From the NCBI GenBank assembly GCA_013350335.1, contig CM023533.1:34218170-34282169 (forward strand): a DNA stretch of 64,000 nt, in the 5' to 3' direction. The stretch comes from Chimonanthus salicifolius (taxonomy: Eukaryota > Streptophyta > Magnoliopsida > Laurales > Calycanthaceae). Made by a program: the position numbers and the translations under genes. The first letter of the stretch is position 1, and each line of letters begins with the position of its first letter. Positions 34,738-45,130 of the stretch are shown in pieces. The notes under the pieces were generated by a model. That model made no database searches, was not told the origin of the DNA, and was given only the letters and a program-made list of their open reading frames with translations.

Positions 34738-36825
34738 CTAACATCCTAACATAGGGATAGAAAAATGAGGTATTGGAATCAAGTACAACTTATTTTTTCT
34801 ACCCACGGAAATCCCAAAATCCTCATCCATGTCTAGTTCCTCAGGCTTCACGTCACCAGGGAGCTTCCAATCATAGTAGTAGAGGAGTTGAGCAAGGGGA
34901 AACAGTACACTGGTCACTCCTAATAGCACACCAGGGCACATCCTCCTACCTGCTCCAAAAGGGATGAATTCAAAATTACAGCCCTTGTAGTCAATTTCAC
35001 TCCCATCAAATCTCTCAGGCTTGAAGCTCTCAGCATCTTCCCAATATTTTGGGTCTCTTCCAATTGCCCAAGCATTGATTAGGACTCTTGTCTTGATGGG
35101 TATCTCGTATCCTTCTATTTCACATCTCTCTCTACATTCTCTAGGTAGTAGTAAAGGTGCAGGAGGGTGTAACCTTAGAGTCTCCTTGAGGACTAACTTC
35201 AAGTAATTTAAGTTGTTGATGTGACTCTCATCAATCCTTGACTTCTCTCCGACCACTTGTCTCACCTCAGCTTGTGCCTTTTCCATTACTCTAGGATTTC
35301 TCATCAACTCTGCCATGGCCCATTCAGTAGTAGTAGAAGACGTATCACTCCCAGCTAAAAACACGTCCTGCAAACAATAACATTGTTTTAAAGATGCAGA
35401 AAAAATGCCCATTCACACTAAAATAATTTAAAAGCCTTTCTATATAGTCTACTTTGTATTAACAAAGGACCATTAGTCCTTTTTTATAAAAAAAAAATGA
35501 CTGTAAGGGAAGAAATGGTTTATAACCTCATCTTACTAGTGAAACTCTTAGTCTATGCATAATAACTTATGAACATTTCAGATGTTTGTGATTTATTTAG
35601 CATTAAGCAGAGACCCTTGATTTAGTATTTCCAAATCATTGGAGACATATTCATAATAAATAAGATGTTCTATAGAATCAAATACCCATTAATTGCATTC
35701 TATATCAATAGGAAGATCAGCCTATGGAATGACGATGATCGCATCACTTATAGATAAATCCAAGCACGTCCGACCACAGTACAACACATTAGGTATGTCG
35801 GGTGTTTCTCTTTATATTTGAGAGGAAATGAGTGTTGCATTTTGATTGAATGCTCGGATTTTTATAAAAGTGGTACGTTAGAGTATCTGAATTCAAAATA
35901 TAGCAGTAAGACCATAGATACCAACCAAGAGAACGGCTTTTATGGTGTTGGTTGTGAGTGGAAATTCAAGGTCTCCATTCTTCTGAAGTCTCAGAAGAAC
36001 ATCAACCAAATCCTCCTCCTCTGGCTTGTTCTCATTTTTCCCAAAGGCAATGCTTCTTTCTTTGTGTGCTACAATAAAGTCATCTAAGATTCTATCGAAC
36101 ACCCGCTGTAATCTTTCTAGCCGAAATTTCATTCCACTAATCACCTGAACAAATTTCAATGATGGGAAGATATCACCCAAATCAAAACCAGAGAAAATTT
36201 TAAACACTTCCTTCAAAGCTTGTAGGAATGCTTCTTGTTCTTTGCATTTCTTACCAAATACCATTACGGCGGCAGTGTTGTTCATCAATGAGAGGAGCTT
36301 CTCATTGAGGTTTACTGGGGAGCAACCTACCGCCGATATTGATTGGATCATATTTAACACTTCCTCTTGTCTTAGATGCCGAAATGATTCGACACGCTTG
36401 ACACTAAAAAGCTCTAGTGTGCAAATCTTTCGCAATTGTCTCCAATGATTGCCATAGGGAGCAAAACCTATATCTCTACAACCATAGCTCACAATCTCCG
36501 GGGCCATGAGCCGAGGCCGATCTGCGAAGTTGAGATCATGGGTCTTCATGATCTCCATTGCAACTGATGGTGAAGAGACTACAATGGTAGACAACTGACC
36601 AAGCCTTAAGTGCATAAGAGGTCCATGTTTATTGGCCAAGTCTCTAAGAGAGTGATGTGGAAGAGACCCAATCAGCTGATGCATATTTCCAATGATGGGC
36701 AATTTCCTTGGCCCTGGTGGAAGCTTTGTAGCTTGGTTTTGGGCGATGATTCTTCTCTTCAAGACCATGAAGATGAAAAGGAGGAAGGTGAAGATAAGAG
36801 GCAAGGAAGGGATCTGTAATTCCAT
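34738..36825 (-). CDS. Cytochrome P450, CYP71D/BE-like monooxygenase (509 aa)
   Basis: This is a microsomal haem-thiolate monooxygenase of the CYP71 clan. It would sit in the ER membrane, take electrons from NADPH-P450 reductase and insert one oxygen into a small hydrophobic substrate, here plausibly a sesquiterpene given the neighbouring TPS genes. Exons: 35926-36825 (300 codons) and 34738-35367 (209 codons plus stop), GT-AG intron in phase 0. Visible marks: N-terminal membrane helix (residues 5-22) and basic KRR; PPGP hinge 36-39; I-helix AGSDTS 305-310; KETLR with ExxR E362/R365; PERF 417-420; haem loop [10 protein letters not shown] with C444. The length is normal and there are no stops or frameshifts. 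The start is the first ATG, followed by the signal-anchor. A TATA box lies about 50 bp upstream and a solo LTR 336 bp upstream. The family is certain; the substrate is inference. Confidence 0.95.
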
Positions 36826-36871
36826 GGTGGAGAGTATTTGGTAGGAATGAAATATTAGGCAAGTGTCTGCA

Positions 36872-36884
36872 TCTATATTTATAG
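36872..36884 (-). promoter_or_regulatory. TATA box of the intact CYP71 gene
   Basis: The minus strand reads ACTATAAATATAG 47-59 bp upstream of the ATG at 36825. The pseudogene keeps the same sequence near 25078-25090. This leaves a very short 5' UTR. Confidence 0.65.
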
Positions 36885-37160
36885 TCTTTCTACGAGAGTT
36901 TGTAAGATTAAAATAGAAAAATTTCTCAAAGTTGTATCATCACGTGGTTGAGACTGGACTTCCACTCCAAAAGACTAGTCTAATAGTTGAAGTGATCCAG
37001 TCCAATATAAGTCATTAGTTTTCCCCCTTACAACAGACGTGGGATTCTCGTTCACACCCCAACAAATTAAGATCCATCCTTTTGACATTAAATTCTTCTA
37101 ATTAATTAAACTTCTAATAGACGGTGAAAAAATAAATATAACAAGAGTGATATTCACCAT

Positions 37161-37612
37161 TGTTGGGAATTTAGGGAATGGCTCCATTTGAATACCTTAG
37201 TGTATTTCGGACTCTATTTTGAAATTTAAATTTTGCTATTTTCTCTCTTTTCCTCTTGGGGGATTTGTTATTTAAAGAGAAAAACAGAGAAGTCTCATTG
37301 GCTTGGCTGACTATGGCCCCTCTTGGGTACCACTGAGAGTTTAGTTTGGTTTGAGAGAAAAGAGAAAAAAACTGAGAAGAGAGAATTTGTGGAGATTTAA
37401 TTTGTATTTGAGAGAGAAAGTTGACTGCGAGGAAACTTAGTTTGCATTTGTATTTGTATCTCCCCTTTGATTTAGTAGAATTTCTCCGATTGTCATCTGT
37501 TTATGTAGGCTTCAGCCGATCCACGTTAAATCTACGTTGATCTTGTAGATTGATTGATTGTGTGGTCTAATCACTTCCGCTGCATTAGTCTATCCCGATC
37601 TTAGCCATAACA
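37161..37612. mobile_element. Copia-type solo LTR 336 bp upstream of intact CYP71
   Basis: It is orthologous to 25366-25846. It starts TGTTGGGAATTTAGGG, ends TAGCCATAACA, and is flanked by ACCAT (37156-37160) and ACCGT (37613-37617, one base changed). It is slightly shorter because of a deletion of about 26 bp. It lies in the likely promoter of the gene. Confidence 0.85.
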
Positions 37613-38611
37613 ACCGTTACTTTGATCAAGTGAAGAGATGACACTAATAGTTAAAATAAAATTAATTCGCGAAAAGAATTCACCAAAGTGATCAATATCA
37701 CGTGAATTATAGTGATTAGACCTTTACCATTTTATAAAGAAAACAAGGAGATCTGTGCAAATTCACACCAATTATATTGACTAGACCTTTACCATTTTAT
37801 AAAGAAAACAAGGAGATCTGTGCAAATTCACCCCTCACATTAGAGGAATCAATCCCTGCTATCTTGGTATTATATTTGTTCACCTTTCAATAAATAATAT
37901 TTAACTAAGAACGTTTTCTATATGTAGCTGTAAAATTTAAATATATTTTGTTTACAATAATAAAGTAACATCAGTGCAAAACATAAAGATGATAATAATA
38001 TTATCACATGTTTCACACACTCTAGGGGACTTGTCAAGTGAGACGTCTAGACACCTCCGGACCTCAAAAAAAAAACTATTACATGTAATGAGAGGATTTT
38101 TCTAGAGCCTAAGAGAACTAAGATAAGAGACAAAGCAACAGGAAAACATCTGAACCATGTAGTAGAGGGTCGTACTATTTCTAAAAAATAGGTCTGATGA
38201 GCTCACGAAGAAAGACTTACAAATAATGATTAAAGGTAATTGACCCTTGGCAACATATACAAGCATGGGATTTCATCTTCATTTTCATGGTCTTGAAGAG
38301 AAGACTCTGTTAAGACTCGGTATTCAACTCAAAAGACTAGCGTGATAGATGGATTGACTTAAGTATCTCATAAGTCCATAAATCTTCCCCTTCACAACCA
38401 ACATGGGACTCGTTCACTGTCCAACAATCCCCTTTCGAACGAGACCGTAACCCAAGTCCCTTATTATAAGTCCCTAAATCTCTTCCTTTACAACCAATGT
38501 GGGACTCGTTCAGTGTCCAACAATCTCCTCTCGAACGAGGCTGTAATCTAAGTCCCTAGACCTCTCCCTTCACAACCATTGTAGGACGAAACTATCCGTT
38601 ATTGGAAATTT

Positions 38612-38824
38612 GACTTGGCCAATAAACATGGACCTCTCATGCACCTAAGGATTGGTGAGTAGTCTACCATTGTAGTCTCTTCACCAGAAGTTGCCATGGA
38701 GACTATGAAGACCCATGATCTAAATTTCGCAGATCGGCCTTAGCTCTTGGCCCGGGAGATTGACTTTGTGTTAACCAAATTTAAGTAATGCTCCCTATGG
38801 CAACTATTGGAGCCATGTATATGA
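38612..38824 (+). pseudogene. CYP71 exon-1 relic, copy 2
   Basis: It has the same frame as 26802-27004, reading DLANKHGPLMHLRIGE then a stop, followed by STIVVSSPEVAMETMKTHDLN. The relic breaks off where the P450 would reach about residue 120. Confidence 0.85.
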
Positions 38825-39240
38825 AGTCTCTTTTTTCAAATTTTATTTTTCCATTTTAATTCTATGATAAATCGTAGTGTCTATCGCTCTACAATTTATC
38901 ATCATTATGGATTTCATGCCTCATTTTGAATTCAAGTAAGGCAATCTAGAAGTGAAATGGGCTATCATGTGTTGTAATATGGTAGTTTGTTACGTGTGAG
39001 GGTCCAATATTAAGATTCACACATGAATAAGATAAAACTGTGTTTGGATGAGAGGAAAGTTTTACAGGATTTCTTATGTCGAGGAGATTTGCTTGAGTAG
39101 AGGCTTCTCCTTTGAGGGATTGTTCTATATTTGTTTGGTAATTACAAGGGAAAATGTACGAGCAAATTAAAAAAATTTAGAAAAAGAAAAATTATTTGAT
39201 AAATATAAATAAGAAAATTATAATTTTTTCATTTTTTTAA

Positions 39241-39410
39241 GGCCAAGGTGTCCAGGCCTTTCAGAGCACTTGACTAATCCTCGGGGCATTTGTAAACCTC
39301 CATATCCACACACACCGGGTAAAACTATGAAGGGTGGCTCTTTTGTATTGAGAGAGACTTAAATCCCACATCACAGGCAGATTCTTTACCATCAACTCAA
39401 TCCTCACAGG
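39241..39410 (-). mobile_element. SINE-like relic, copy 2
   Basis: It is nearly identical to 27441-27610 and lies in unit 1 of the tandem duplication. Confidence 0.45.
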
Positions 39411-40381
39411 TTTTTATTATCAATTTTATGATAACTGTCTTGATTATTCTATGTAATAAAAAAAAAATACATTTTGAATAACATCCACCAAATTAAAAAT
39501 AACTATTCATCTTACGAAATAAAAAAATATACTAATCTAAGCACAATATTTGTCTGACTGATTTCTCATTTTAATAAAACAAAACATTTAAATTCATTAA
39601 TAAAAGAAAATTCAGCTCCTTATGAAGTTTCTAACTATTTTATTTGTTCACCTTTCAATAAATAATATTTAACTAAGAACGTTTTCTATATGTAGCTGTA
39701 AAATTTAAATATATTTTGTTTACAATAATAAAGTAACATTAGTGCAAAACATAAAGATGATAATAATATTATCACATGTTTCACACACTCTAGGGGACTT
39801 GTCAAGTGAGACGTCTAGACACCTCCGGACCTCAAGAAAAAAAAACTATTACATGTAATGAGAGGATTTTTCTAGAGCCTAAGAGAACTAAGATAAGAAA
39901 CAAAGCAACAGGAAAACATCTGAACCATTTAGTAGAGGGTCGTACTATTTCTAAAAAATAGGTCTGATGAGCTCACGAAGAAAGACTTACAAATAATGAT
40001 TAAAGGTAATTGACCCTTGGCAACATATACAAGCATGGGATTTCATCTTCATTTTCATGGTCTTGAAGAGAAGACTCTGTTAAGACTCGGTATTCAACTC
40101 AAAAGACTAGCGTGATAGATGGATTGACTTAAGTATCTTATAAGTCCCTAAATCTTCCCCTTCACAACCAACATGGGACTCGTTCACTGTCCAACAATCC
40201 CCTTTCGAACGAGACCGTAACCCAAGTCCCTTATTATAAGTCCCTAAATCTCTTCCTTCACAACCAATGTGGGACTCGTTCAGTGTCCAACAATCTCCTC
40301 TCGAACGAGGCTGTAATCTAAGTCCCTAGACCTCTCCCTTCACAACCATTGTAGGACGAAACTATCCGTTATTGGAAATTT

Positions 40382-40594
40382 GACTTGGCCAATAAACATG
40401 GACCTCTCATGCACCTAAGGATTGGTGAGTAGTCTGCCATTGTAGTCTCTTCACCAGAAGTTGCCATGGAGACTATGAAGACCCATGATCTAAATTTCGC
40501 AGATCGGCCTCCGCTCTTGGCCCAAGAGATTGACCTTGGGTTAACCAAATTTAAGTAATGCTCCCTGTGGCAACTATTGGAGCCATGAATATGA
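40382..40594 (+). pseudogene. CYP71 exon-1 relic, copy 3
   Basis: This is the unit 2 copy of the relic, with the same shared stop after HLRIGE and reading on to FADRPPLLAQEI. Confidence 0.85.
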
Positions 40595-41021
40595 AGTCAC
40601 TTCTTTCAAATTTTATTTTGCCATTTAATTCTATGATAAATCGTAGTGTCTATCGCTCTACAATTTATCATCATAATGGATTTCATGTCTCATTTTGAAT
40701 TCAAGTAAGGCAATCCAGAAGTGAAATGGGCTATCATGTGTTATAATATGGTAGTTTGTTATGTGAGGGTCAACAATGAGGGAGAATATTAAGATTCACA
40801 CATGAATAAGATAAAACTGTGTTTGGATGAGAGGAAAGTTTTACAAGATTTTCTTATGTCGAGGAGATTTGCTTGAGTAGAAGCTTCTCCTTTGAGGGAT
40901 TGTTCTATATTTGTTTGGTAATTACAAGGGAAAATGTATGAGCAAATAAAAAAAATTAAGAAAAAGAAAAATTATTTGATAAATGTAATTAAGAAAATTT
41001 TAATTTTTTCATTTTTTTTAA

Positions 41022-41191
41022 GGCCAAGGTGTCCAGGCCTTTTAAAGCACTTGACTAATCCTTGGGGCATTTGTAAACCTCCATATCCACACACACCGGG
41101 TAAAACTATGAAGGGTGGCTCTTTTGTATTGAGAGAGACTTAAATCCCACATCACAGGCAGATTCTTTACCATCAACTCAATCCTCACAGG
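41022..41191 (-). mobile_element. SINE-like relic, copy 3
   Basis: This is the unit 2 copy of the SINE-like block; see 27441-27610 for its features. Confidence 0.45.
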
Positions 41192-43048
41192 TTTTTATTA
41201 TCAATTTTATGATAACTGTCTTGATTATTCTATGTAATAAAAAAAATAACATTTTGAATAACATCCACCAAATTAAAAATAACTATTCATCTTACGAAAT
41301 AAAAAAATATACTAATCTAAGCACAATATTTGTCTGACTGATTTCTCATTTTAATAAAACAAAACATTTAAATTCATTAATAAAAGAAAATTCAGCTCCT
41401 TATGAAGTTTCTAACTATTTTATTTGAACTAGAGAATTACATAATTTGCATAAAAATTACAAAATTTCTAATTTCAGAAAAGAATTTTAAATTAACAGTT
41501 TATTTTATAATTTTTATTTTTATTTTTATATAAAAACTTTGTGTTGAATTTTATAATAAAATAATAAGGATGTCCTGATATAAAGATAAGAGCTAAGATC
41601 TATGATATTCTATTTCGTGCAACATAAAAAAAGCAGTAAGTGATAGACCTCAACCAACAACCGATAATGGTTTGAGTGAGTTTGATTAGTTCATATATCT
41701 ATCATAAAGTTTTTAATGGCTTATATCATAAAGTTTTAATGATTAATTAGATTTTTTTAAAGATTGTCAATATTATTGCATTCATTTAGTGTTTCTAACG
41801 TGTAATTATGTTAGATCCAATCAACATTAGATAATTAGGCTTTATCAGAACATAATTATTTCAACTTTTCAAGTTTAAGAGAGAGAAGAAAAGTGTAATA
41901 ATTTAAACAATCCAAGATTCTATCACAAATAGATTGACAAAATGAAAACTGCAGTAGTATTTTTATATTTCACCTCAGCACTCCAAATAGTGGATATGTA
42001 GACTATGGTCCTTAGTATAATTTCTAAAAAATCATATAGAAGGAAATATAGATAAATGATCTATCAGAATTAATTAATCAATTAATTTTTTTTAAATAAA
42101 AGTTAAGAAATAGTCAATATAATTAAGAGGAAAAAATTTATCAAATATTATCGTGATATTATCATTTATCACAATTTTATCAAAAAATTATTTCAAACTT
42201 TCAATAGTATCAATAAATCTCGAGAAATTAATAGTGGATTAATATTTTACCATAAAAATATAGTAAAAATATCGTTAATGCCGCTTGAAAACTTGAAACG
42301 GGTTGGGTAGCGTAGAGACTAGATGGAGCCATCGCTTAAAATGAATAAAAGAGGAAGTAATGGATAATAGAGGACAATGATGGAAAGAAAGATACTAATG
42401 AGCAACAGAGCCCTACCACGTGGGTGGGACCCTCTTGTAGTACACGCATATGAAATGGACAGACAACGTGGCCATGGCCTATCATGAAGTATAATTTTTT
42501 TTCTTTTAATGAACGTTAGTATGTATATTTTTTTTTTAATTTATGTGTAAAAAATGGCAGAATAGTCAATCTTTACCGATGAATCCCCTGTCTCTAGAGT
42601 AGATGATGGGGACTCAACCCCACAACCTCGTATTCGGGAAAAATTATTTGGGAACAAACTAAACAAAGCTGTCTATGTACAAAGTAATGACTCAGGAATC
42701 ACCACTCAAGAACTGAGCATGAACAAAACCCCACACAAAAACAAAAAAAGGGGACCCCAGCCGTGTCCAGAGAAAGACCACCAATGCTCCATTATTGACG
42801 GGAAGAGAAGATGCCAACACCATTGCAATCAGGAGGTTTCTGGTTGGCCCACTCCAATAACAATCTGGCTTGAATAAGATCAGCTTGAGAGATGGTAGAA
42901 CAACCAATGTTTCTGAGAAGAAGCTTTACAACAGAAATGTGTGTTCTGTAATTTCAAGTAGGGAGACGATCATCCCAAGATTAGACTGGCTCAAGAGATA
43001 GACTCCAATGAAATATTGATTAAGGCTTTAAGCTTTTCTATCTTCACC

Positions 43049-43310
43049 ATGTCTTCTTCGACTCTTCTTCTCTTTCTCCTCGCCTTAATTGCACTGCTGC
43101 TGCTGTTGTTAGTAGCAGTTTTGAGAGTAGGAGGGAAAGGGAAGAGAGATTATAATGAAGGAGGAAGAAGGAGGCAGAAAATACACCCGCCGGGACCCCG
43201 AAGGCTTCCCAATTTAGGGAACTTCACATGTTGGGTGCACTCCTACACCAGAGTCTTCAACGACTGGCCTCAGACTATGGCCCCATCATGTACGTGCATC
43301 TCAGCATCTA
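43049..43310 (+). pseudogene. CYP736A-like exon-1 fragment, block 2
   Basis: It starts at the same ATG as the gene at 47495: MSSSTLLLFLLALIALLLLL, a membrane anchor, then KRDYNEGG and PPGPRRLPNLGN. A 1-bp loss at GGGAACTTCACATG shifts the frame. The similarity stops after the codons for IMYVHLSI, at the same point as the block 1 fragment. So the truncation predates the block duplication and the anchor deletion in block 1 came later. Confidence 0.88.
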
Positions 43311-43365
43311 GCTTCTTTAATCGAATCAACGGTTGTTTTTAAAATGAATAAAAGACAAAGTAATA

Positions 43366-43560
43366 CTTTCTCTGTCCCATTTTAGTTGTCTCATTTTAAA
43401 TATTTATATTTTTTAAGGAACTCTCTATATAATGATAGCACTTTATATGATCTAATCCATTTTCAATACACTTTATATTATTTAATACGAATGTGACAAT
43501 TATTTTGAGACAATTTCAAAATTTATTTAAAACAACTAAATGGAAACAGAGGGAAGGGAG
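43366..43560. mobile_element. Stowaway-like MITE, block 2
   Basis: It is bounded by TA, with CTTTCTCTGTCCCATTTTAG at the left and ACAGAGGGAAGGGAG at the right. It is the paralogue of 32093-32287. An inverted half-copy ends at 43740. Confidence 0.75.
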
Positions 43561-44800
43561 TAAATAATAAAAACAACGGTAAAAAGAGAAATATTAAAAA
43601 GCCACAAGGCCTAACACGTGGTTGGAAGTAGTATAAAATGTGTTAAAAATGGATGAGATTACATGAGTGCTAACCTTATATAGAGAGCTCCTTAAACAAT
43701 ACAAATATTTCAAATGAGACAACTAAAATGGGACGGAGGGAATAATAAGGTTTCCTAGCTTCACTCGATGACTTAAATCAGGAAAAAAGGAAAGTTAGAA
43801 TTTAGAAATCTTGTGCGACAAAATGAAGGCAAAGTTAGGAAACCCTAACTTCCATGCTATGCAAGAAAGGGACTCAAAAAGATGGGAGCTCCGATCATTT
43901 AGGTTAGATTTTTATTGCAAACGAGATTTTTTTTTCTTTTTTTCTTCTCAATTTTTTTAGAAATGAGTTTTAGTTGTAGCGGGTCACGGATTTATTATAT
44001 AAATCGTGTTAAACCACGAGTGATAGTGAGTTTTTAAGCCAGACAAGTTTTAAAATGACATGACCGGTCATGTAGTTGGTTATAGTCGAACCGTCGGTTC
44101 GACTGCTATCCAGGCTGAGTTTCACAACACTATTTAAACTCTCATATAAAAATTACTTATTTGATCTTGTAAAGCTAATAATCTCTATTATAAAATAACT
44201 CAATAAAATTTGTTCACATGTGGCATTTGAAATCCACTTTTAGAAAAAGCCCTACGTGTGAATGCAGTTTCATTGTCTTTAAAATCTTTTTAAAATTAAA
44301 ATAAACATATTTATTGAGCAACTCTAAACCTTGTATCAGTATAATCTTCTCATTCAATACCATCAGTGGTTCCATAAAGAAAGGATTTCTATTAATTGCA
44401 ACCTTTTACATTATAATAAAGTAATGTCTTTCCACTCGCGTCTAGCCTGCACCAAATTTTGAAATTGAGCTACTTAAAATTTTAAATATTAATAATTATA
44501 AATTAATAATATGCATTTCTATTAATACTTTTACTCTAATATAAAATCATGCGAATTTAATAAATTTATAATATAATAAATAATTTCAACAAATTTACAT
44601 TAAATACTTTCAAATTTTAGTCTCATATTTGTGCTCTAATCTTTTGAACACATTCATCATGTTTTACAGTGACTATATTTAGATCGTAAAAGTTCAACAT
44701 TTAAAAATTTTTAAGTCATCAAAATTAGTGATCTGACAAGTCTAGCTTATTGAATCCAATCAAACTGTTGTTTTTAAAATGAATAAAAGACAAAGTAATA

Positions 44801-44991
44801 CTCTTTTCGTCTTATTTTAGTTGTCTCATTTAAAATATATTTTTTAGAAAACTCTCTATATAAAGATAGCACTTTATGTGATCCAATTCATTTTCAACAC
44901 ACTTCATATTATTTATTATGAATGAGACAATTATTTTGAGACAATTTCAAAATTTATATAAAACAACTAAATTGAGACAAAGGAAAGGGAG
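44801..44991. mobile_element. Stowaway-like MITE
   Basis: Left end CTCTTTTCGTCTTATTTTAG, right end GAGACAAAGGAAAGGGAG, TA on both sides. Block 1 keeps only the left half of this copy (33504-33604). Confidence 0.7.
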
Positions 44992-45130
44992 TAAATAATA
45001 AAAAAACGATGAAAAGAGAAATATTAAAAAGCGACAAGGGCTAAAACATGGTTGGAAGTTGGAACTCTCTCATAATACAGGTGGCCATGTGAAATGGACT
45101 AACAACACATGGCCATGGCCTAACACAAAG

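Larger units (their letters stand above)
37873..41426. repeat. Tandem duplication of a 1.77 kb unit
   Basis: Unit 1 runs 37879-39646 and unit 2 runs 39647-41426, nearly identical. Block 1 has one copy (about 26110-27850). The three junction positions share the short sequence TATTTG (37873, 39641, 41421), which marks the breakpoint. Each unit carries an antisense CYP71 relic and a SINE relic. Confidence 0.92.
34555..44900. repeat. CYP71/CYP736 segmental duplication, block 2
   Basis: This block is colinear with 22750-33605. It retains the working CYP71 gene. It differs by a 1.77 kb internal tandem duplication (37873-41426), an empty site for solo LTR C, and a longer CYP736 5' fragment. Confidence 0.9.

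Noticed and set aside
38190..38215. Hammerhead-ribozyme-like core CTGATGAGCTCACGAA (also near 39965, and imperfect near 26385).
   Set aside because: After CTGATGAG..CGAA the expected A and pairing stems I and III are absent, stem II would be one base pair, and the block 1 copy reads CAGATGAG. Most likely chance.
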